Assembly (NCBI GenBank): GCA_910585755.1
Contig: CAJUFH010000001.1
Location: 1-64,000 of the forward strand
Reading direction: 5' to 3'
DNA from: an uncultured Muribaculaceae bacterium
Lineage (GTDB): Bacteria; Bacteroidota; Bacteroidia; Bacteroidales; Muribaculaceae
Length of the DNA: 64,000 nt
Below, one piece after another: positions 32,201 to 39,752 of the stretch. The position numbers were made by a program, and so were the translations under genes. Each line of letters opens with the position of its first letter. Within the stretch, counting starts at the first letter, position 1. The notes under the pieces are model-generated. The model searched no databases. It saw nothing but the letters and a program-made list of their open reading frames with translations, and was not told the DNA's origin.

Positions 32201-32542
32201 TCAGCGGAGGTGGTGGAGGGCGTCGAGCATATGCGTGAGGGTCGAGCGGACGGAGCGGAGGCGGTCGACGGCGCGTGCCTGGCGCTCAAGCCCTTCGCGG
32301 TTGGTGCGCAGGGCTTCGCGGGCGGCCTCGATGTGGAGCCCCTTGTCTTTTAGGAGGTAGCGGATCATGCGGAGGCGCTCCAGGTCGGCGGGGGTGTAGA
32401 AACGGGTCCCTTTGGCGTTGCGCTTGGGAGAGAGCATGGTGAACTGTGACTCCCAAAAACGGAGGGTCGACTGGGCCACGCCGATGATTTCGGCGACTTC
32501 GCTGATTTTGTAATATTTCTTGTCTATGTTTTCGGTTGCCAT
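32201..32542 (-). CDS. MerR-family transcription regulator
   Basis: This 113-residue MerR-type DNA-binding protein has the N-terminal winged helix YKISEVAEIIGVAQSTLRFWESQF followed by the second wing (GTRFYTPADLERLRMIRYL) and a coiled-coil dimerisation helix. It lacks an extended ligand-binding domain and the metal-binding cysteines, so the effector is unknown. The frame is open for 21 more codons, but the start MATENIDKKYY at 32542 is family-like and sits seven bases from a -7 box. It is divergent from alaS and shares its promoter region. Confidence 0.88.
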   Translation of the reverse strand: MATENIDKKYYKISEVAEIIGVAQSTLRFWESQFTMLSPKRNAKGTRFYTPADLERLRMIRYLLKDKGLHIEAAREALRTNREGLERQARAVDRLRSVRSTLTHMLDALHHLR

Positions 32543-32545
32543 CTG

Positions 32546-32577
32546 TTTGCAAAAGTAGTTAAATTTCCGTAATTTTG
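32546..32577 (+). promoter_or_regulatory. Promoter of alaS, overlapping the merR promoter
   Basis: TTTG (32546-32549), 20 bases and TAATTTTG (32570-32577) form a perfect-spaced promoter for alaS. On the minus strand TACTTTTG (32550-32557) is the -7 box of the MerR gene, and it directly abuts the alaS TTTG. Confidence 0.7.
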
Positions 32578-32661
32578 CGCGTTCAAAACGGCGATTTTCA
32601 GCCATTTTCCCCGCCTTTTAAGCGGCAACAGAGACAGACAATAGTAAACTTACATCATTAT

Positions 32662-35292
32662 ATGAGCAACAAACCGATGACTGCCAAAGAGATACGCGAG
32701 TCTTTCAAGCAGTTCTTCAAAGGGAAGGGCCACCAGATCGTGCCCTCCGCCCCGATGGTAATCAAGGATGATCCCACGCTGATGTTCACCAACGCCGGGA
32801 TGAACCAGTTCAAAGATATAATCCTGGGTAACAAGGCGCCGAAATGGACCCGCGTTACCGACAGCCAGAAGTGCCTCCGCGTTTCCGGAAAGCACAACGA
32901 CCTCGAAGAGGTCGGCCACGATACCTACCACCACACGATGTTCGAGATGCTCGGCAACTGGTCGTTCGGCGACTACTTCAAGGCCGAGGCGATTGACTGG
33001 GCGTGGGAGTTCTTGGTCGACGTGCTGGGCCTGAATCCCGAACGGCTCTACGCGACGGTGTTTGAAGGCTCGGAGGCCGAGGGGCTTACCCGCGACGACG
33101 AGGCTGCCGCGATCTGGGAGAAACACCTGCCCAAGGACCACATCATCAACGGAAACAAACACGATAATTTCTGGGAGATGGGCGACACGGGTCCCTGCGG
33201 TCCCTGCTCGGAAATCCATATCGACCTGCGCTCCGAAGAGGAGCGGGCCGCGGTTCCCGGCGCTCAGATGGTCAACAAGGACCATCCGCAGGTAATCGAA
33301 ATCTGGAACCTGGTGTTCATGCAGTTCAACCGCAAGGCCGACCATTCCCTCGAACCGCTCCCCGCGAAGGTAATCGACACGGGCATGGGCTTCGAGCGTC
33401 TCTGCATGGCGCTTCAGGGGAAGACCTCCAACTACGACACCGACGTGTTCACCCCCCTTATCGCCAAAATCGCCGAACTGTCGGGCAAGAAGTACGGCGA
33501 GGACGAGAAGGTCGATGTCGCTATGCGCGTAATCGCCGACCATGTGCGCACGATCGCGTTCTCCATCGCCGACTCCCAGCTCCCCTCCAACGCAAAGGCC
33601 GGCTACGTGATCCGCCGCATCCTGCGCCGCGCCGTGCGCTACGCCTATACTTTCCTCGGTGCCCGCGAAGCGTTCCTCTACCGCCTGATTGACACGCTGA
33701 TCGAGTCGATGGGCGAGGCATATCCCGAACTCGTCTCGCAGCGCGACCTCATAATGAAGGTGACGAAAGAGGAGGAGGACTCCTTCCTCCGCACCCTCGA
33801 CAACGGTATTTCCCTGCTCGAGCGCGCTATCGCCGCCGCCCGCAAGGAGGGTAAGACCGAAATCTCGGGCAAGGAGGCGTTCGTCCTTTACGACACCTAC
33901 GGCTTCCCCCTCGACCTCACGGAGCTGATTCTCCGCGAGAACGGTATGACGCTCGACCAGAAGGGGTTCGACAGCGAGATGGCGGCGCAGAAAGACCGCG
34001 CCCGCAAGGCCGCTGCCGTGGAGGCTACCGACTGGGTGGTGCTCGCCGAAGGGGAGCAGCAGTTCGTCGGTTACGACAAGACCTCCTGCCCCGCGAAGAT
34101 TCTGCGTTACCGCCGCGTGAAGCAGAAAAACAAAGAATACTACCAGATTATCCTCTCCGAGACCCCGTTCTACGCCGAGATGGGTGGCCAGGTCGGCGAC
34201 CGCGGCACCCTGACCTCCGCCGACGGCGAGGTGGTCGAGGTGTTCGACACCAAGCGCGAGAACGGAATCGGCGTGCAGCTCACGACCAAGCTCCCCTCGA
34301 ATCCCGAGGCTGAGTTTGTCGCTGCTATCGACGAGAAGGCCCGTATGGCCACTTCCTGCAACCACTCCGCGACCCACCTCCTCCACGAGGCGCTCCGCGA
34401 GGTGCTCGGAACCCATGTCGAGCAGAAAGGCTCCTTTGTTTCTCCCGATCTGCTGCGTTTCGACTTTTCCCATTTCCAGAAGGTCACACCAGAAGAACTG
34501 CGCAAGGTAGAACATCTGGCCAACAGCCGAGTGCGCGCAGCGTACGCGCTCGATGAGCGCCGCTGCGTTCCTATCGCCGAGGCCCGCGCGATGGGGGCGA
34601 TGGCCCTCTTCGGCGAGAAATACGGCGACGAGGTGCGCGTGATTCGTTACGGTAGTTCCGTTGAGCTTTGCGGCGGCACACACGTCGCCAACACCGGCAA
34701 TATCGGGATGATAAAGATTCTCTCCGAGAGCAGCATCGCTGCCGGAATCCGCCGTATCGAGGCTATTACCGGCGAGGCTGTCGAGAACGCGATTGACCGG
34801 ATGACCGACACACTACACGACGTCGGCTCGCTGCTCCACAACGCCCCGGACGTTGCCGCCGCTATCCGCAAATATATCGAGGAGAACACCCAGCTCCGAC
34901 AGGAGGCCGAGGAAATGATGAAGGAGCGCGTGCGCAATCTCGCCACCCAGCTCGTCAACTCCGCCGAGGAAATCAACGGCGTAAAGGTAGTTTCCGTGAC
35001 GGGCACAAATATGCCCGATATGGTCAAGAACCTGGCGTTCGCCGTGCGCGAGATTTCGCCGGAAAACACTGCCGTGCTCGCCGCTACATGCGACGCGTCC
35101 GGCAAGCCGCTGCTGACCGTCATGTTCACCAACGACCTCGTTGCCGCCGGAAAGAACGCGTCGGCTATCGTCCGCGAGGCCGCCAAGGCCATCAAGGGTG
35201 GCGGCGGTGGCCAGCCCGGTTTCGCCCAGGCGGGCGGCAAGGACGGTTCCGGCATCTCCGAAGCCATGCATGCGCTCCGCTCCGCCCTGTAA
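32662..35292 (+). CDS. alaS: Alanine--tRNA ligase
   Basis: AlaRS charges tRNA-Ala and clears mischarged Ser- and Gly-tRNA-Ala. The 876-residue protein has the class II motif 2 region (GKHNDLEEVGHDTYHHTMFEM), motif 3 GTGFERL-like VIDTGMGFERLCMAL, the editing domain zinc site CNHSATHLLHEAL with CGGTHVANTG, and a C-terminal DHHA1/C-Ala domain ending in GGGGGQPGFAQAGG. The frame is open for 29 codons upstream of 32662; the chosen ATG or the one at 32677 gives the family start MTAKEIRESFKQFF. It has its own promoter and ends at a strong hairpin. Confidence 0.97.
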   Translation: MSNKPMTAKEIRESFKQFFKGKGHQIVPSAPMVIKDDPTLMFTNAGMNQFKDIILGNKAPKWTRVTDSQKCLRVSGKHNDLEEVGHDTYHHTMFEMLGNWSFGDYFKAEAIDWAWEFLVDVLGLNPERLYATVFEGSEAEGLTRDDEAAAIWEKHLPKDHIINGNKHDNFWEMGDTGPCGPCSEIHIDLRSEEERAAVPGAQMVNKDHPQVIEIWNLVFMQFNRKADHSLEPLPAKVIDTGMGFERLCMALQGKTSNYDTDVFTPLIAKIAELSGKKYGEDEKVDVAMRVIADHVRTIAFSIADSQLPSNAKAGYVIRRILRRAVRYAYTFLGAREAFLYRLIDTLIESMGEAYPELVSQRDLIMKVTKEEEDSFLRTLDNGISLLERAIAAARKEGKTEISGKEAFVLYDTYGFPLDLTELILRENGMTLDQKGFDSEMAAQKDRARKAAAVEATDWVVLAEGEQQFVGYDKTSCPAKILRYRRVKQKNKEYYQIILSETPFYAEMGGQVGDRGTLTSADGEVVEVFDTKRENGIGVQLTTKLPSNPEAEFVAAIDEKARMATSCNHSATHLLHEALREVLGTHVEQKGSFVSPDLLRFDFSHFQKVTPEELRKVEHLANSRVRAAYALDERRCVPIAEARAMGAMALFGEKYGDEVRVIRYGSSVELCGGTHVANTGNIGMIKILSESSIAAGIRRIEAITGEAVENAIDRMTDTLHDVGSLLHNAPDVAAAIRKYIEENTQLRQEAEEMMKERVRNLATQLVNSAEEINGVKVVSVTGTNMPDMVKNLAFAVREISPENTAVLAATCDASGKPLLTVMFTNDLVAAGKNASAIVREAAKAIKGGGGGQPGFAQAGGKDGSGISEAMHALRSAL

Positions 35293-35315
35293 CCCTAACC
35301 CTTTCGCATCTCATA

Positions 35316-35360
35316 GCGCCGGGCCGCGGATTCCCGTCCGCGGTCCGGCGCAATATTTTC
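35316..35360 (+). terminator. Terminator after alaS
   Basis: GCGCCGGGCCGCGGA (35316-35330) pairs with TCCGCGGTCCGGCGC (35337-35351) over 15 bases with one G-T wobble. AATATTTT follows. Confidence 0.75.
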
Positions 35361-35385
35361 TCAAATGGGGCGTTATTAATTAGAT

Positions 35386-36564
35386 ATGAAGAAGTTCAGG
35401 TATATACTGTATATATTGGTTCTGGCGGTGTTCGCCGGGGCCATGCTCCCGTCCTGTTCCGACGACGAACCGCGGACAGAGCCGGAACCGAAGCCGAAGA
35501 CGGTCAACCGGGTTGTGCTGGTCTTTATGTCGGCCAATAATAACCTCGGAGGATATTTCGATGCCAACGACCTGCAGGAGATGAAGCAGGCTGCTGTTGC
35601 CGGAGATATTACCGATGGCCGGTTGCTCGTGTATCGCCACGGGCTGAACGCCGACGAGACCGCTGTCGAGCAACGCCTCTTTGAGATTCTCCCTGACGGC
35701 ACAGAAAAGACACTCGTTGAATATGACTCCGAGCTTTCATCTGTTTCTATGGAGCGGATGGCGCAGGTTCTCGATGATGCGGAAAGGCTCGCGCCTGCCG
35801 ACAGCCGCGGGCTGATGCTATGGAGCCACGCCGACGGCTGGATTAACGTCGGCTTCGAGAACCCCGAAGAACCGGCGGCCAGCCCGAAGGGATTCGGTCA
35901 GGACGGCTCGAAGAAGATGAGTATCAGCGCTCTCGGACGGGTGCTCGAAGGGCGGTATTTCGATTTTATTTATTTTGACTGCTGTTATATGGCCTCTGTA
36001 GAGGTTATGTACGAACTGAGGAAGTCGGCTGGGCTGTTCGCCGCGTCGTCGGCGGAGCTTCCGGCCGACGGGGCGCGCTACCACGAGGCGCTCAAATATC
36101 TTTTCCAGCCGGAACTTGACCTGGTTTCGGCGGTAAAGGTATCGTTTGACTACTACAAGCAGCAGAACTCCAGCGGATGCACGCTCTCTGTCGTCAGGTC
36201 TGACGCCCTCGAACCCCTCGCGGCGGCTACGGCGGAAATGTACGACCTCCATCCTTCGCAACCCCAGAGAGGGGAAGTGCAGCAGTTCGAAAACTCCGGC
36301 AACCGTTTCTTCGATTTCGATCATTATATGGAGAAGCTTCTGGTCGAGCAGCCATCGCTTTACAATAACTGGAAAACCTCGCTCGACGCTGCCGTTTGCT
36401 TCCGGGGCGCCACGGAGCGCATCTATATGGTGAACCGCTTCTATGTGCGCCGCCATTGCGGGCTGACAACCCATATCCTTTACACCCCCGAGGATGCCGC
36501 TAAAAACGGTTACAGCCAGCTAAAATGGTACCGCGACGTGGTTTCGAGGCTCTATCAGGAATAA
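35386..36564 (+). CDS. Clostripain-family (C11) cysteine protease lipoprotein
   Basis: C11 proteases cut after arginine or lysine using a His-Cys dyad. The 392-residue protein has a lipoprotein signal with LPSC (Cys24). The catalytic His is in GLMLWSHADGW, and the catalytic Cys in FIYFDCCYMASVEVMYEL, the family DxCxMxxxE block. Further conserved segments include VFMSANNNLGGYFDANDL near the N-terminus. A Pro/Glu-rich linker follows the lipidation site. Surface C11 enzymes are common in gut Bacteroidales. No propeptide-cleavage site can be assigned. It is transcribed after the alaS terminator, apparently with the MscS gene 31 bases on. Confidence 0.9.
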   Translation: MKKFRYILYILVLAVFAGAMLPSCSDDEPRTEPEPKPKTVNRVVLVFMSANNNLGGYFDANDLQEMKQAAVAGDITDGRLLVYRHGLNADETAVEQRLFEILPDGTEKTLVEYDSELSSVSMERMAQVLDDAERLAPADSRGLMLWSHADGWINVGFENPEEPAASPKGFGQDGSKKMSISALGRVLEGRYFDFIYFDCCYMASVEVMYELRKSAGLFAASSAELPADGARYHEALKYLFQPELDLVSAVKVSFDYYKQQNSSGCTLSVVRSDALEPLAAATAEMYDLHPSQPQRGEVQQFENSGNRFFDFDHYMEKLLVEQPSLYNNWKTSLDAAVCFRGATERIYMVNRFYVRRHCGLTTHILYTPEDAAKNGYSQLKWYRDVVSRLYQE

Positions 36565-36595
36565 CCTAAACCGCTAAAACTTTTCATAATACGAT

Positions 36596-37735
36596 ATGCT
36601 GTCAATACAAGACGTGCTGCCGGGGCTGACTCCGGCAACTCCCAAGCCGGAAGACCTTCCTAACGTCAAGGAGGACCTGGCGATGCTTAAAAACCTCTCG
36701 TTCGACGATATGGTCAGCCGCCTGGCCGAGAACTTGGTCAATTTCGCTATCAATGTAGCGATCGCGGTTTTGGTGTTTTATGTCGGGAGGTTCCTGATCC
36801 GCAAGATATTCAAAATCGTTTCCGCTATTTTCATCCGCCGCAAGGTCGACAGCTCGCTGAGCACCTTCGTACTGTCGCTGATCAATATAGTTCTGTACTT
36901 CATATTGATTGTGACGGTAATCGGGATTATAGGCATCGAGACAACTTCCTTCCTTGCGATTTTCGCCTCCGCCGGTGTCGCTATCGGTATGGCGCTGAGT
37001 GGCACGTTACAGAATTTCGCTGGCGGTGTCCTGATTCTGCTCCTCAAGCCATACAAAATCGGGGACTATATCGAGGTGCAGGGATATGCCGGAACCGTGC
37101 GCGAGATTCAGATTTTCTCCACGATAATAACCACTTACGACAACAAGTCGATTTCCATCCCCAACGGGTCGCTGTCGACCGGGAGCGTCAACAACTGGTC
37201 GCGCGAGGCGTACCGCCGCGTAACCTGGACGGTATCCATTTCCTACGGCGACGACGTGAACGCCGTGCGCGAGGCGATTCTGAATATGTTCCGTGCCGAC
37301 AGCCGGATCGAGACCGGGGAGGATGCCGCGAACAGCGCTCAGATGCAGGTTGTCGGCACTGAGGCTGAAAACGCTGCCGCCGCCAATTCTGCCGCCACGG
37401 AAACAGCGGGAGCGGAGCGAGAGCAGCACCCGGAACATGTGCGCACATTCTGGGACAAGGTCCTGTTCCGCCATCGCAAGGCGAAGGAGAAGTTGTCGCA
37501 GTGGGAGGTTAACCATGAGGCCGAGCTGCGCGCCATGCTCCCGAAACCGAATTATGCCCCGGCTGTATATCTCAGCGAGCTTGGCGCGTCGTCGGTTGAC
37601 CTGCAGGTACGCGCCTGGACCAAGACGGGCGACTACTGGGCTGTCTTCTACTACTATAACGAGAAGTTCTACAACGAGCTGCCGAACTACGGGGCGCACT
37701 TCCCCTTCCCGCAACTCGACGTCCACATGGCCTGA
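36596..37735 (+). CDS. MscS-family mechanosensitive channel with C-terminal insert
   Basis: MscS channels open under membrane tension to release osmolytes. The 379-residue protein has three membrane segments (about 46-68, 90-115 and 118-150); the third is the Gly/Ala-rich pore helix ASAGVAIGMALSGTLQNFAGG. The beta-domain follows (GDYIEVQGYAGTVREIQIFST, then PNGSLSTGSVNNWS). An Ala/Glu-rich and then basic segment of about 75 residues (240-315) separates the two halves of the C-terminal domain, which resumes at APAVYLSELGASSVDL. In usual small MscS proteins these halves are joined directly. The insert is charged and may be disordered or coiled-coil. Confidence 0.9.
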   Translation: MLSIQDVLPGLTPATPKPEDLPNVKEDLAMLKNLSFDDMVSRLAENLVNFAINVAIAVLVFYVGRFLIRKIFKIVSAIFIRRKVDSSLSTFVLSLINIVLYFILIVTVIGIIGIETTSFLAIFASAGVAIGMALSGTLQNFAGGVLILLLKPYKIGDYIEVQGYAGTVREIQIFSTIITTYDNKSISIPNGSLSTGSVNNWSREAYRRVTWTVSISYGDDVNAVREAILNMFRADSRIETGEDAANSAQMQVVGTEAENAAAANSAATETAGAEREQHPEHVRTFWDKVLFRHRKAKEKLSQWEVNHEAELRAMLPKPNYAPAVYLSELGASSVDLQVRAWTKTGDYWAVFYYYNEKFYNELPNYGAHFPFPQLDVHMA

Positions 37736-37779
37736 GGGCTGCTCTGACAACGCCCTTCCATCCGGGCTAAAGACTATTT

Positions 37780-38562
37780 TTAGATAGTGATTTGCAAACC
37801 GTCGTAAGCCAGATGGACCCCCTCGGGCAGGGTCGGCTCGACCTCCCTGTGGAGACCGAGGTGATGCGAGATGTGGGTCAGGTAGGCCCGTTTGGGATTA
37901 ACCCGCCTGATAACCTCCAACGCTTGCGACAGAGACATATGGGATAGATGCTCCTCTATACGCAAAGCGTTTATCACCAATACTTTCACGCCTCTGAGCG
38001 CCTCTACGGCCTCAGGGGCGATTGTTTTTACGTCCGTCATGTAGGCGAGTGGCCCGAAGCGGAAGCCCATTACCTGGAGGTTGTAGGCCACGGAGTGCAT
38101 CGCCGGAACAGGCATCACCTCGACCCCCGCGGCGCGGAACGGCTCGAACGGGGTTATGATATGGATGTCGTAGGTCGGAACTCCGGGATAGCGCTTTTTG
38201 GCGAAGCTGTAAGGGATGCTGCGCCGGAGAGCGTCGGCAACCTCCCGCGTGCAGTAGACGGGGAAGTCACGGGGGCCGTCCTTGTCATAGCAGTAAGGGC
38301 GCAGGTCATCGACACCACCGACATGGTCGTAATGCTGGTGGGTAAGCAGCAACGCGTCAAGCTCCCCATCGCGGTGGTAGCGGAGTATCTGCTCGCGGAA
38401 GTCGGGCCCGCAGTCGATAAGTATGTTTTTACCCTCCGTTTCCAGAAGGGCGGAACAGCGGAGGCGGTTGTCGCGCGGGTCGGTAGAGCGGCAGACCTCG
38501 CAGCCGCAACGCAGTTGCGGCACCCCCGTGGAGGTGCCGCTGCCGAGTATTGTCAGTTTCAT
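37780..38562 (-). CDS. PhnP-like MBL-fold metallohydrolase
   Basis: This metallo-beta-lactamase-fold phosphodiesterase resembles PhnP, which opens cyclic ribose phosphates. The 260-residue protein has GSGTSTGVPQLRCGCEVC, a Cys cluster that in PhnP binds a structural zinc. The metal-binding LLTHQHYDHVGG follows (HxHxDH), then further His ligands in MPVPAMHS, TDVKTIAP and LTHISHH. No phosphonate genes are nearby, so another cyclic phosphate is likely; related proteins are common in Bacteroidetes as house-cleaning enzymes. It starts 30 bases after ychF and is probably co-transcribed. Confidence 0.85.
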   Translation of the reverse strand: MKLTILGSGTSTGVPQLRCGCEVCRSTDPRDNRLRCSALLETEGKNILIDCGPDFREQILRYHRDGELDALLLTHQHYDHVGGVDDLRPYCYDKDGPRDFPVYCTREVADALRRSIPYSFAKKRYPGVPTYDIHIITPFEPFRAAGVEVMPVPAMHSVAYNLQVMGFRFGPLAYMTDVKTIAPEAVEALRGVKVLVINALRIEEHLSHMSLSQALEVIRRVNPKRAYLTHISHHLGLHREVEPTLPEGVHLAYDGLQITI

Positions 38563-38592
38563 AGTGTCAGAGGATTTGGGTGCGGGCGTGTC

Positions 38593-39696
38593 TCACACGT
38601 TGAAGCGGAAATGCATGATGTCGCCGTCTTGGGCGACATATTCCTTCCCCTCGACGGAGAGTTTGCCGGCCTCCTTTACGGCGGTCTCCCCGCCGAGATT
38701 GACATAATCCTCGTACTTTATCACTTCGGCGCGGATGAACCCTTTCTCGAAGTCGGTATGGATGATTCCGGCGCACTGGGGCGCTTTCGAGCCGCGGATG
38801 AAGGTCCAGGCGCGTACCTCGTCGGCTCCCGCGGTGAAGAAGGTCTGCAGGTTGAGCAGGGCGTAGGCGGCCCGGATCAGGCGCGACACGCCCGATTCCT
38901 CAAGCCCGATTTCGTTAAGAAACTCCTGGCGCTCCTCGTAGGTGTCGAGTTCGGCGATTTCGCTTTCAGTCTGCGCGGCTACGATGAGAATCTGGGCGTC
39001 CTCCTCCTTGACTGCCTCGCGGACGGCGTCGACGTATTTGTTGCCGTTGACGGCGGAAGTGTCGTCGACGTTGCAGACGTAGAGTACCGGCTTGTTGGTC
39101 AGCAGGAAGAGCTCGCGGGCGAATTTCTGCTCGTCAGGGGTCTCGAGGGTAACGGTGCGCGCCGCTTTTCCCTGGTCGAGAGCCTCCTTGAAGCGGAGAA
39201 GCACCTCGTATTGCATCTTGGCGACCTTGTCGCCCCCGGTCTGAGCCTGTTTCTGCGTCTTGGCGATGCGGCTCTCGATAGTTTCGAGGTCCTTGAGCTG
39301 CAGCTCGTAGTCGATAATCTCCTTGTCGCGGACGGGGTCTACGGTGCCGTCGACGTGGGTGATGTTGTCGTCGTCGAAGCAGCGGAGCACATGGAGTATG
39401 GCGTCCGTCTCGCGGATGTTGGCGAGGAACTTGTTACCCAGGCCCTCACCCTTGCTGGCCCCCTTGACGAGTCCGGCGATGTCGACGATTTCGACAGTCG
39501 CGGGGACCACGCTCTTGGGCTGGCACATCTCGACGAGCTTGTTGAGGCGCTCGTCGGGGACGGTGATTACGCCGACGTTGGGTTCTATGGTGCAGAAGGG
39601 GAAGTTGGCCGACTGCGCTTTCGCGTTGGAGAGACAATTGAACAGGGTGGATTTGCCTACGTTAGGCAGCCCCACGATGCCGCATTGAAGTGACAT
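38593..39696 (-). CDS. ychF: YchF-family ATPase
   Basis: YchF is an Obg-related P-loop NTPase that binds ribosomes and prefers ATP over GTP, with links to oxidative stress. The 367-residue protein has Walker A GLPNVGKSTLFN (about 7-18), the switch region NVGVITVPDERL, DIAGLVKGASKGEGLG (Walker B/G3), and a changed G4 motif (NVDDTSA) explaining relaxed base specificity. The C-terminal TGS domain includes LQTFFTAGADEVRAWTF and ends VAQDGDIMHFRFNV. It lies between rnr and the PhnP-like gene on the same strand, all with short gaps. Confidence 0.96.
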   Translation of the reverse strand: MSLQCGIVGLPNVGKSTLFNCLSNAKAQSANFPFCTIEPNVGVITVPDERLNKLVEMCQPKSVVPATVEIVDIAGLVKGASKGEGLGNKFLANIRETDAILHVLRCFDDDNITHVDGTVDPVRDKEIIDYELQLKDLETIESRIAKTQKQAQTGGDKVAKMQYEVLLRFKEALDQGKAARTVTLETPDEQKFARELFLLTNKPVLYVCNVDDTSAVNGNKYVDAVREAVKEEDAQILIVAAQTESEIAELDTYEERQEFLNEIGLEESGVSRLIRAAYALLNLQTFFTAGADEVRAWTFIRGSKAPQCAGIIHTDFEKGFIRAEVIKYEDYVNLGGETAVKEAGKLSVEGKEYVAQDGDIMHFRFNV

Positions 39697-39752
39697 ATAT
39701 GGTTATTTATAGTTATATCCTAATTTGTGATGAATTTGCTATTGTCTGGGTG

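Noticed and set aside
32650..34683. 677-codon antisense frame opposite alaS
   Set aside because: The plus strand has all AlaRS motifs in order; the antisense product is repetitive and unrecognisable.
37948..39693. 581-codon plus-strand frame opposite ychF and the MBL gene
   Set aside because: Both minus-strand genes are certain by motif; the antisense frame is an artefact of GC-rich codon use.
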